From the NCBI GenBank assembly GCA_937893205.1, contig CALBJU010000037.1, positions 1 through 5,200 on the forward strand: a stretch of DNA of 5,200 nucleotides, read 5' to 3'. How positions within the stretch are numbered: position 1 is the first letter of the stretch; each line of letters opens with the position of its first letter. The position numbers were made by a program, and so were the translations under genes. Positions 1 to 5,200 of this stretch are shown here, piece by piece. The notes under the pieces are model-generated. The model searched no databases, had not been told where the DNA came from, and saw only the letters and a list, made by a program, of their open reading frames with translations. This DNA comes from an uncultured Bacteroidota bacterium (GTDB lineage Bacteria; Bacteroidota; Rhodothermia; Rhodothermales; UBA10348).

Positions 1-101
1 GAACGTTGCCGCATTAGTTCGACGATTCGCAGAAGATTAAAACATCGAACGGTTTTGGGAAAGGCATAATGGAAGAGGGACGCAGGATCCGATAAAATGG
101 C

Positions 102-133
102 TCGGGGCGCGCAGCGTAAGCTGCGCGCCCCGA
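102..133 (-). terminator. Rho-independent terminator of the fliA unit
   Basis: A perfect 14-bp stem pairs 102-115 with 120-133 around a 4-nt loop (116-119). The stem is very G+C rich. Read on the minus strand, it is followed by GCCATTTTATC, a short interrupted U-tract. On the plus strand the bases after the stem (AGACCTTCCC) are not U-rich, so the minus orientation fits better. It lies about 75 bp beyond the fliA stop codon, where an operon terminator is expected. The U-tract is imperfect, so some read-through is possible. Confidence 0.8.
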
Positions 134-155
134 AGACCTTCCCTCATCATTTGCT

Positions 156-194
156 GATCTCGGAGTTTGCTAGGCGGTAGGGCCCTCCGAGGTT
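156..194. other. Inverted repeat in the fliA 3' untranslated region
   Basis: CTCGGAG (159-165) is exactly complementary to CTCCGAG (185-191) around a 19-nt loop. On the plus strand the stem can extend outward to 156/194 with one A-T pair and two G-U wobbles. It is not followed by a U-tract on either strand, so it is not an obvious terminator. It may be mRNA 3'-end structure or chance. Confidence 0.35.
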
Positions 195-206
195 CGCAAA
201 AAATGT

Positions 207-968
207 CTATGCAGCCCTGCTCGAAACTATTGCCAGTTGCGCGCGAAGCGTTTTCAGCACCTTGGCCAGGATCTGACTGATGCGAGCTTCCGTGCGGTCC
301 ATCAACCCGGCGATTTCGCGCAGAGTCAAGTTCTCGAAATAGTAGAGGGCAATTATCGTCTGCTCTCTCTCTGGAAGCTCGTTAATGAGTGTTTTGATAT
401 AGTCTTTCAAAGACTCGCGATCGATCTGTTCGAAGGCCTTTAAAGTATCCGTATTCGGGATGATTTCGAGGACCGTCTGCTCACTTTCGCCATCGATGGG
501 AGCATGCAGGGACAGCGCAAAACGGCACTGTGCGTCTCTTAATAGGGTGTGGTAATCGATGAGCGTCATGTTCAGATATTCGGCGACCTGATGATCAGAA
601 GGTTCATCGCCCAGTTTCTGACGCAATTTATCCATCGCATTGTGAGCCTCAGCCAAGACACGGCGTCGCTCGCGAGGAAGTGGGTCGATGGAACGCAGAT
701 AATCAACGAGTGCTCCTCGAACGCGCCCGTAGGCATAGGATACAAATGGAGTTCCTCTTTCTGGATCAAAGCCATCGAGAGCCTGAAGCAGCCCCAGCTG
801 ACCCACACTTTCCAAATCTTCGCGAGTCGCGAGTGGATGATCTGGAATCGATAGACGTCCAACGATTGATCGAACGAGCGGAACTGCGGCGAGCACTACG
901 TCTGTGCGGTGACGCTCAGTGGGTTCCTGCACAAATTTTACGGCTACGCTTTGTAGGTCATTGGCCAT
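207..968 (-). CDS. fliA: RNA polymerase sigma factor FliA (sigma-28)
   Basis: This is a sigma-70 family factor of the FliA/WhiG group, which directs RNA polymerase to late flagellar, chemotaxis and motility promoters. At 253 residues it is close to the 239 of E. coli FliA. Region 2 spans about residues 25-92 (SVGQLGLLQALDGFDPERGT, then SYAYGRVRGALVDYLR). Region 3 spans about 95-150 (LPRERRRVLAEAHNAMDKL). Region 4 spans about 193-243 (LPEREQTIIALYYFENLTLR, and an HTH ending ARISQILAKVLKTLR). Region 1.1 is absent, as expected for the group. The ATG at 968 starts the protein at the usual place before region 2, but no good Shine-Dalgarno sequence precedes it. It lies 38 bp after the small membrane-protein gene, probably co-transcribed from the sigma-54 promoter at 1344-1359, and ends before a terminator. 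WhiG or another alternative sigma is possible, but the FlrC-like neighbour favours FliA. No FlgM anti-sigma gene is visible here. Confidence 0.9.
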   Translation of the reverse strand: MANDLQSVAVKFVQEPTERHRTDVVLAAVPLVRSIVGRLSIPDHPLATREDLESVGQLGLLQALDGFDPERGTPFVSYAYGRVRGALVDYLRSIDPLPRERRRVLAEAHNAMDKLRQKLGDEPSDHQVAEYLNMTLIDYHTLLRDAQCRFALSLHAPIDGESEQTVLEIIPNTDTLKAFEQIDRESLKDYIKTLINELPEREQTIIALYYFENLTLREIAGLMDRTEARISQILAKVLKTLRAQLAIVSSRAA

Positions 969-1006
969 GATCTGAGGGGCAAGTGAGTGGAAGGAGGTCG
1001 GTCGAT

Positions 1007-1300
1007 TCAGGCAGCAATGGCTTCCTTTGTCGGCGTTGTCAGGTCAGTCTCGGAGATTGGCTCGTCGAGCCAATCCGAATCAAAAGCGTCATCAATAAAT
1101 CGGACCGAGGTAAGCGCTCCGACTTTTTCTTCAAGCACACGGTGAATCGTTATGTCACCCAGCAGAAGGACGGCGTAGATACTGCAGGCGACCAGAAGGC
1201 CAGTTGCAATAGCAAGCGCGAGGCTGTAGTTCGCAGCATTCATGTTGAATGCCGTGATAAAGCCGACCAGAAGACTGAGTTGAGTAAACAGGGCACGCAT
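1007..1300 (-). CDS. Small two-helix membrane protein of unknown function
   Basis: I do not recognise a family. From the ATG at 1300 the product is 97 residues. It has a moderately hydrophobic stretch at about residues 4-20, a strong transmembrane helix at about 26-48 (SLALAIATGLLVACSIYAVL), a short charged segment (DITIHRVLEEK) and a strongly acidic C-terminal tail (about 70-93, with DDAFDSDWLDE). The frame can be opened further upstream to a TTG at 1348. That TTG is part of the -12 element of a consensus sigma-54 promoter, so a transcript from it would begin near 1333 and exclude the TTG. ATG 1300 is therefore preferred, with a leader of about 33 nt and no clear ribosome binding site. A second option is TTG 1330, preceded by GGGAG, but it lies almost at the predicted transcript start. 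The gene sits 38 bp before fliA, so it is probably translated from the same message. A membrane-linked role in controlling FliA or flagellar assembly is only a guess from position. Confidence 0.68.
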   Translation of the reverse strand: MRALFTQLSLLVGFITAFNMNAANYSLALAIATGLLVACSIYAVLLLGDITIHRVLEEKVGALTSVRFIDDAFDSDWLDEPISETDLTTPTKEAIAA

Positions 1301-1343
1301 GGGCAATAAAGCGAGTGTGATTATCGACAACACTCTCCCTTCG

Positions 1344-1359
1344 AGCAAAGGCTATGCCA
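1344..1359 (-). promoter_or_regulatory. Sigma-54 (-24/-12) promoter for the fliA unit
   Basis: The minus-strand sequence TGGCATAGCCTTTGCT matches the sigma-54 consensus TGGCAYRNNNNTTGCW at every constrained position. The invariant GG (1358-1357) and GC (1346-1345) are separated by exactly 10 bp. With equal base frequencies, such a match is expected about once per two million positions per strand, so chance is unlikely in this window. It points toward the small membrane-protein gene and fliA; transcription should start near 1333. The neighbouring upstream gene encodes a GAFTGA-containing activator, the class that sigma-54 promoters require. Confidence 0.85.
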
Positions 1360-1685
1360 CCCACCGGATTATCGCCGCCACGCTTCCTGACTGGAGCTGG
1401 CAAATCGAGGAAATAAATTATCTATCCCGGCTTAAATTCGACCTTCTGGGGTCGATACGGGTGTTTATGGACTTTGCGGAGCTTGAGACGGACGGCCGCA
1501 ACTACAGTGATAAAATATTTCGTGAGGGACTTAAGAAAACGTCAACTTCTGTCGATTAGGAAAAACTTTCCGCTTTATCGGGTTACCTGGGGCGAAAATG
1601 CTTCCTCTTGGGTCGATTTGGGCGCTGATTGCGCGGGCTGAAGTGCTTTGGCAGACAAATCGTCTTGAGGCAGAAATAAGCGGTC
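1360..1685. other. Intergenic regulatory region between regulator gene and sigma-54 promoter
   Basis: No reading frame here looks like a real gene. A plus-strand frame (1299-1559, 86 codons) has no ribosome binding site or recognisable domain and overlaps the promoter. The stretch contains a dyad at 1438-1455, listed separately, a short inverted repeat GGAAA-AAC-TTTCC (1559-1571), and three copies of GTCGAT (1451, 1551, 1612), two of them within GGGTCGATNNGGG. These fit an upstream activator-binding region, although only the dyad has good arm symmetry and a typical position. I found no convincing terminator after the regulator stop at 1686, so read-through into the fliA unit remains possible. 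Confidence 0.5.
1438..1455. promoter_or_regulatory. Candidate upstream activator site (dyad)
   Basis: TCGACC (1438-1443) and GGTCGA (1450-1455) form a perfect 6-bp inverted repeat with a 6-bp spacer. The centre lies about 113 bp upstream of the predicted sigma-54 transcript start near 1333, in the usual range for enhancer sites of NtrC-class activators. A second, imperfect version with a shorter spacer is at 1542-1555 (TCAAC, 4 bp, GTCGA). Assignment to the regulator encoded at 1686-3080 is inference from position. Confidence 0.4.
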
Positions 1686-3080
1686 TTAATCAATCAAGCC
1701 ATCTTCGCGATATTTCCGGAGCTTATTTCGAATAGTTCTAGCGCTGATGCCCAATTTATCGGCAGCGACTTGCTGGTTGTTTCCGGAATCTTGAAGTGCT
1801 TGAAGAATCATGTGGCGCTCCATGTCGTCGATGGTTGACAGCTTCAAGCTGGAACCATCGGATGACGTATCGCGCACTGCTTCAGCGTCAGTAAAGAAAT
1901 CGTCGTAGACATCAGACTTGGCAACTTCTGTCCGCTCGGCAGAGAGCAGAACACCACGCTGAACCATGTTTTCGAGTTCACGCACATTTCCTGGCCAAGA
2001 ATAGGCGTTGAAATGAGCGACCAAATCCGGTGCAAGTGACTTGGACTCGAGTGAGTACAGGTTGCAGTACTTATCGACGAAATGGTTGGCCAGGATTTCA
2101 ACGTCGCCGTGGCGATCGCGCAGAGGTGGCACCGTCATGGGAAACACGGCAAGACGGTGGTACAGATCTTCCCGGAATAAGCCCTCTGAAATGACCTCTC
2201 CCAGATTGCGATTACTCGTGGCCACAATGCGGACGTCTACTTTCTTCACCTCCGTTGAGCCCACCTTCTGAAACTCATGTTCCTGTAGGACGCGCAAGAG
2301 TTTGGCCTGGATGGCCAATTCTATCTCAGTGATCTCATCGAGCAGGAGGGTACCTCCATCTGCGTTCTCGAAGGCTCCCGTCATGTCTTCGACGGCTCCG
2401 GTGAACGCGCCCTTTTTATGACCGAAAAGGTGGCTCTCAACCAGATCTCTAGGGAGATTAGCACAGTTAATTGTCAGATAGGGTCCGTTAGCACGATCAC
2501 TATTCTGGTGAATCAACCTAGCCAGGATCTCCTTCCCGGTTCCACTCTCGCCCTGAATGAAGACGGGGGCCTGGTTTTTACTGACGCGCGGCAGGATGGA
2601 CTTGAGTCTCAGTATGCTTTCGGACTCTCCGATGTACTCCACTTGAGTCCCTTTCGATTTCGCACGGTTTCCATCTTTGGAATCTGCCGGCGCGACATCA
2701 ACCCCGGGGAGGTTCTTGGCTAGAGAGGCGTTCACTCTGTCGAGCAGCTCCGCCGTCGTAAAGGGTTTGGGAATGTAGTCAATAGCACCGTGCTGCATCA
2801 TTCGAACCGCATGCTGCACATTTGCGTGTGCCGTCACCATGATGACCCTCGTAGTGGGGTAGAACTGCCGTATGTGTCCCAGTAGAGCGAAACCGTCCAT
2901 GTCCGGCATCATGAAATCAGTGATTACCAGATCGTAGGATTCGTCTTTCAGAAGCTCAATCGCCTGGGCAGCGCTGGCGCAACAGGTGACCTGAAAGCCA
3001 TGCCGGGTAAAAAGTCGCTCGAAAAGATTGTGGAGTAGATTTTCGTCGTCGACGAAAAGAAGATGCGGCTCGCGATCCAT
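1686..3080 (-). CDS. Sigma-54-dependent response regulator (NtrC/FlrC class)
   Basis: A 464-residue phosphorylation-controlled activator of sigma-54 RNA polymerase. The receiver domain (about 4-120) has the acidic pair D11-D12, phosphoacceptor D55 (ITDFMMPDMDG), T83 and K105 (DYIPKPF). The AAA+ domain (about 148-385) has Walker A GESGTGKE (177-184), an intact sigma-54-contacting GAFTGA loop (224-229), Walker B GGTLLLDE (242-249), arginine-finger region FREDLYHRL (302-310) and sensor II WPGNVRELEN (362-371). A Fis-type helix-turn-helix lies at about 419-458 (NNQQVAADKLGISARTIRNK). Length and order are complete for the family, with no visible defect. The ATG at 3080 immediately follows AAGGA, which is too close for a normal ribosome binding site. 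It follows the histidine kinase by 92 bp, its likely partner, and precedes a sigma-54 promoter leading to fliA. By that arrangement it resembles FlrC, FleR or FlgR, but orthology cannot be shown here, so I give no symbol. Confidence 0.93.
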   Translation of the reverse strand: MDREPHLLFVDDENLLHNLFERLFTRHGFQVTCCASAAQAIELLKDESYDLVITDFMMPDMDGFALLGHIRQFYPTTRVIMVTAHANVQHAVRMMQHGAIDYIPKPFTTAELLDRVNASLAKNLPGVDVAPADSKDGNRAKSKGTQVEYIGESESILRLKSILPRVSKNQAPVFIQGESGTGKEILARLIHQNSDRANGPYLTINCANLPRDLVESHLFGHKKGAFTGAVEDMTGAFENADGGTLLLDEITEIELAIQAKLLRVLQEHEFQKVGSTEVKKVDVRIVATSNRNLGEVISEGLFREDLYHRLAVFPMTVPPLRDRHGDVEILANHFVDKYCNLYSLESKSLAPDLVAHFNAYSWPGNVRELENMVQRGVLLSAERTEVAKSDVYDDFFTDAEAVRDTSSDGSSLKLSTIDDMERHMILQALQDSGNNQQVAADKLGISARTIRNKLRKYREDGLID

Positions 3081-3158
3081 TCCTTGGTAAAGGTCAGTCG
3101 TGACTGAGAAAGTGCAGCCTCAATATACCTAAAAATGGATGCCCTCGTACACCAGTTT

Positions 3159-3187
3159 CACGAGTGCACGTCTTACACGAGTGCGCG
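3159..3187. repeat. 17-bp-period imperfect direct repeat at kinase 3' end
   Basis: CACGAGTGCACG (3159-3170) and CACGAGTGCGCG (3176-3187) match at 11 of 12 positions and are offset by 17 bp. The repeat spans the kinase stop codon (3173-3175) and lies about 80-110 bp upstream of the regulator start. It may be a small tandem duplication or a pair of protein-binding sites on one DNA face or near it. A chance origin is not excluded. Confidence 0.4.
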
Positions 3188-3919
3188 AGGTATTGTGCAG
3201 GTGAATTCAGTTCCTGCCGTCAGTTCGGAGCTCGTCAGTTTAACGTCTCCGTCGTGTGTCCGGAATATTCTACGGGCCATCGTCAATCCAAGGCCAAGAT
3301 TTGCTGCCTTGGTAGTAAAAAAGGGATTAAATATCTGTTTTCGAATTGTCTCATCCTCAATCGGAACGGGACTGAATATGCGAAAACGGACTGTTTTGTT
3401 TTCATGGATGCAATCCACATCAAGAGAGACCGCGAGTTTATCTGAACGGGTCGCCTCAAACGCATTTCTTAAAATGGACAGAAGGGCCTGTCTGAGCAAT
3501 CGGTCATCGGCATCAATCAACACATCCTCAGGGAGTTCGTGCGTAACTCGAAGCCTTTGAGCCTCCGAGTCCGCCAGGAGGTGAGTAAGCTCTGTGCTGA
3601 TCAGTCTCGCGCCCACAAGGTGTTTGGAGAGATCGAGGAGCTCCTCGTAGTGATTCAAGTCGGTCAGCACTCCATTAATTCTCGAAACACTTTCCAAAAT
3701 CCTGAACGCATTTTCGCGGTCATCAGGGGAGTGCAAAGACGATAGAATAAGGTCCGTATAGCCCTCGATGCCGCTGAGCAGACTCCCAATCCTGTGGGTG
3801 ATAACCTGGGAGAAGTCAGCAAGTGTTTCCCTGCTGAGTTCGGGTGCGGGTGGCGTCGCGGTTCGGGTCAATCTCGAAACAGGCGGCCGTTCGGTATGCT
3901 TAATTTTATTATCTGACAT
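3173..3919 (-). CDS. Soluble sensor histidine kinase with atypical G1 box
   Basis: A 248-residue cytoplasmic two-component kinase, with no membrane segment and no recognisable sensor domain. After a disordered, Pro/Thr-rich N-terminus (1-30) comes a dimerisation/phosphoacceptor helix with probable phosphosite H42 (ITHRIGSLLSGIEGYTDLI), where the residue after His is Arg rather than the commoner Glu/Asp. The ATPase domain shows the N box (LRNAFEA, N152), F box (FNPFFTTK, 197-204), G2 box (LGLGL, 208-212) and a late AGTEF (235-239). The G1 box, normally D-x-G-x-G, reads FSPVP at 182-186, so the adenine-contacting Asp and both glycines are missing. It is 18 bp downstream of the HDOD gene and 92 bp upstream of the response regulator, its presumed partner, in the manner of FlrB/FleS/FlgS systems. 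Altered ATP binding or activation only in a complex is possible. No frameshift explains the change, since the flanking boxes stay in frame. Confidence 0.87.
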   Translation of the reverse strand: MSDNKIKHTERPPVSRLTRTATPPAPELSRETLADFSQVITHRIGSLLSGIEGYTDLILSSLHSPDDRENAFRILESVSRINGVLTDLNHYEELLDLSKHLVGARLISTELTHLLADSEAQRLRVTHELPEDVLIDADDRLLRQALLSILRNAFEATRSDKLAVSLDVDCIHENKTVRFRIFSPVPIEDETIRKQIFNPFFTTKAANLGLGLTMARRIFRTHDGDVKLTSSELTAGTEFTCTIPRALV

Positions 3920-3937
3920 TGAAGCTAATAGATTCTT

Positions 3938-4927
3938 TTACCGGGCACCGGCGCGGGCATCGGGCTGTTGGGTGGATTTCTGAACGGAGCCTGTTCCGGG
4001 CTTGATCTGGCGCGGCCGTGCTCCTCGATCTTCGGAGCGGCCGATATTGGTTGAGGTTTGTGTTGGAGAATTCAATTTCATCTGATCGAGCTCTTCCAGC
4101 ACATCATTGAGGGTCGATGGTTGAAGGGCCACTTCGCTTTGAAACGCGGAAAGGATGCTGTTCTCACCGGTGTAGGTAAAGGACACTTGAGGCTCCATTC
4201 CATAACCCGACTGATCAGCCAGGAAGCCGGCCGTTCCAACGATCAAAGAAATTCGGCGGGAAGTACTTTCGGCAGGGTACATGGTTGGCTGGACATGACC
4301 TCGTGCCGATTCGATAAGTTCGGTGGGCAGGTGCATCTTTCGACCGATGAATTCTCCTACCTCGGCGTAGTCTATCCCAAACTGGAGCTGTTCGAGTTCC
4401 CGGCGATCGCCCTCGACGGGGAAGCTCAGCTCTGAATATCCGTAGAGGGATTCCGTTTCGGATGGAAAAGAAGCACAGAGGGCGATTCTGCCAATACTGT
4501 GCAACAATCCAGCAGTTGAGACCAGGTCAGGACGGCTGGGAGAGTGATCGTTCCAGAGCCAGGATCCAGTTGCCAGTCGATGACTAATGGACGCTGTAGC
4601 GGTTGCGTGTCGAACGACGGCGTCGATCACGGGGGACTCGGCGCCTGACTCCGTCGACTCTGAGAGTAGTCGTAAGCACGCTTCGACTCCTAGAATTTCG
4701 ACGGCGTGCGATATGCTTCCTATTTTTTCTCGGAGGCCGTAATACGACTCATTGGCTCTTTTAAGGACATTCAAGGCTGACATCGGGTCGCTCCAGAGAA
4801 TGCGAATTACATCTTCTGCGCGAGCAGTTCCGAGTTCCAATGCCAGTGCCGAAGCCTTTGCGGTCTCCCGAGAGGGTGGTTGCCGCAGTGTGAGTCGTCC
4901 GGTTGTGCGATATTTATTGACAGTCAT
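3938..4927 (-). CDS. HDOD-domain signalling protein
   Basis: A 329-residue protein with an HDOD domain at about 23-230, a non-catalytic relative of HD hydrolases. Visible hallmarks are SDPMSALNVLKRANESYYGL (46-65), then SISHAVEILG (71-80), the degenerate HD motif LLHSIGR (141-147, where HD hydrolases have HD), and a helix pair matching the family's late conserved block (FGIDYAEVGEFIGRKMHLP, 183-201) with H211. Loss of the metal-binding Asp is usual for HDOD and argues for a scaffold or regulatory role. The last 45 residues are Pro/Gln/Arg rich and probably disordered and basic. The gene starts 52 bp after the upstream TPR-like gene and ends 18 bp before the kinase, so it is probably co-transcribed with the two-component system. 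HDOD proteins affect motility in some bacteria, for example Campylobacter and Xanthomonas; a role with this kinase is inferred. A weak AGGG lies only 2 nt before the ATG. Confidence 0.85.
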   Translation of the reverse strand: MTVNKYRTTGRLTLRQPPSRETAKASALALELGTARAEDVIRILWSDPMSALNVLKRANESYYGLREKIGSISHAVEILGVEACLRLLSESTESGAESPVIDAVVRHATATASISHRLATGSWLWNDHSPSRPDLVSTAGLLHSIGRIALCASFPSETESLYGYSELSFPVEGDRRELEQLQFGIDYAEVGEFIGRKMHLPTELIESARGHVQPTMYPAESTSRRISLIVGTAGFLADQSGYGMEPQVSFTYTGENSILSAFQSEVALQPSTLNDVLEELDQMKLNSPTQTSTNIGRSEDRGARPRQIKPGTGSVQKSTQQPDARAGAR

Positions 4928-4979
4928 GACCCTGAATGAAAGTAAACGTGATACGTAAGAACGGGGATCGATTCGGGTG

Positions 4980-5200
4980 TCAGGCAGCGAGCTTCAATGC
5001 ACTCGTGCTGGCCAGAACTCTCGCTTCATCCATCTCGCCTTCCTTGACGCACAGGGCGACCAGGCGACGGCGCAGGAGTTCGCTTTCCGGCTTATCTGAA
5101 TAGAACTTGCGATAGAGAGGGAGCGCCTGTTTGGTCCAGCCACTCTGTACGATCGTCTGTAAAAGTTCATCAGCTGAGTCAATCGAGCGATCATCAATCA
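4980..5200 (-). CDS. TPR-like helical protein, C-terminal fragment
   Basis: The first 72 complete codons visible run from 5198 to the TGA at 4980-4982; the 5' part lies outside the window. The fragment reads as paired amphipathic helices (ELLQTIVQSGWTKQALPLYR, a short turn at SDKPES, then LLRRRLVALCVKEGEMDEAR), with the Ala, Gly and Tyr spacing of tetratricopeptide-type repeats. The helix pair ends about 8 residues before the stop. The frame was chosen over an overlapping ATG-started frame at 4994-5197, whose Arg/Ser-rich product looks like a shadow. The protein lies upstream of the HDOD gene in the same direction, 52 bp away, so it may share its operon. TPR proteins usually mediate protein contacts, but this fragment is too short to name a family. 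Confidence 0.7.
   Translation of the reverse strand, partial: IDDRSIDSADELLQTIVQSGWTKQALPLYRKFYSDKPESELLRRRLVALCVKEGEMDEARVLASTSALKLAA

Noticed and set aside
88..95. Plus-strand TCCGATAA, resembling a sigma-28 -10 element
   Set aside because: The nearest -35-like TAAT is 17 bp away instead of 15, and the predicted start would lie inside the terminator stem with no plus-strand gene downstream.
1..101. Possible start of another minus-strand gene (ATG at 12-14) or small frames near the window edge
   Set aside because: Only four codons remain before the window ends and there is no ribosome binding site, so nothing can be supported.
99..112. Plus-strand GG-N10-GC spacing resembling a sigma-54 promoter
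   Set aside because: It falls in the G+C-rich terminator stem, lacks the TT of the -12 element and leads to no gene.
991..1019. Plus-strand AAGGAGGT resembling a strong ribosome binding site
   Set aside because: The nearest plus-strand ATG is about 20 bp further on and opens no convincing gene. The sequence lies in the short gap between two minus-strand genes.
1299..1559. Plus-strand frame of 86 codons opposite the intergenic region
   Set aside because: It has no ribosome binding site, no recognisable domain or membrane segment, overlaps the sigma-54 promoter and the start of the membrane gene, and is isolated on the opposite strand.
1575..1582. Minus-strand CCCGATAA, resembling a sigma-28 -10 element (GCCGATAA), which would suggest FliA autoregulation
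   Set aside because: The base positions 15 bp upstream do not carry a TAAA-like -35 element. One 8-bp near match is not enough.
1592..1606. A second minus-strand GG-N10-GC near the regulator 3' side
   Set aside because: Only the spacing and a few bases fit; the -24 reads AGGAA and the -12 reads TCGC, far from the consensus seen at 1344-1359.
4994..5197. Minus-strand ATG-started frame of 67 codons
   Set aside because: Its Arg/Ser-rich product is in a different frame from the TPR-like fragment, which has a coherent helical pattern and runs open to the window edge.

Overview
The window looks like part of a chromosomal flagellar/motility regulatory locus from a Gram-negative-type bacterium of moderate G+C. 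All confidently called genes lie on the minus strand, so transcription runs from high to low coordinates. The phylum cannot be fixed from these sequences. A FliA-type sigma factor together with a sigma-54-dependent (NtrC-class) response regulator is typical of flagellated bacteria that use a sigma-54 to sigma-28 relay, for example polar-flagellate gammaproteobacteria and epsilonproteobacteria, and such relays also occur in other phyla.

Layout, in transcription order: (1) 5200-4980, the C-terminal end of a helical, TPR-like protein cut by the window edge; (2) 4927-3938, an HDOD-domain protein with a disordered basic tail; (3) 3919-3173, a small soluble sensor histidine kinase with no recognisable sensor domain and an unusual ATP-binding G1 box; (4) 3080-1686, an NtrC/FlrC-class response regulator (REC, AAA+ with intact GAFTGA, Fis-type HTH); (5) an intergenic region of about 340 to 385 bp without a convincing gene, holding a perfect-consensus sigma-54 promoter (1344-1359) and an upstream dyad (1438-1455) that could be an activator site; (6) 1300-1007, a 97-residue two-helix membrane protein of unknown function; (7) 968-207, fliA (sigma-28); (8) a strong intrinsic terminator at 102-133. 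Bases 1-101 hold no supportable gene.

Inferred circuit: the kinase phosphorylates the regulator, which activates sigma-54 RNA polymerase at the promoter directly downstream of its own gene. This makes the small membrane protein and FliA, and FliA then switches on late flagellar genes elsewhere. The HDOD protein, 18 bp upstream of the kinase, is a plausible extra signalling input. The relay itself is known biology. The less ordinary parts are the uncharacterised membrane protein leading the fliA transcription unit, the kinase without a normal G1 box, and the HDOD coupling. I see no mobile element, CRISPR array, tRNA or rRNA.
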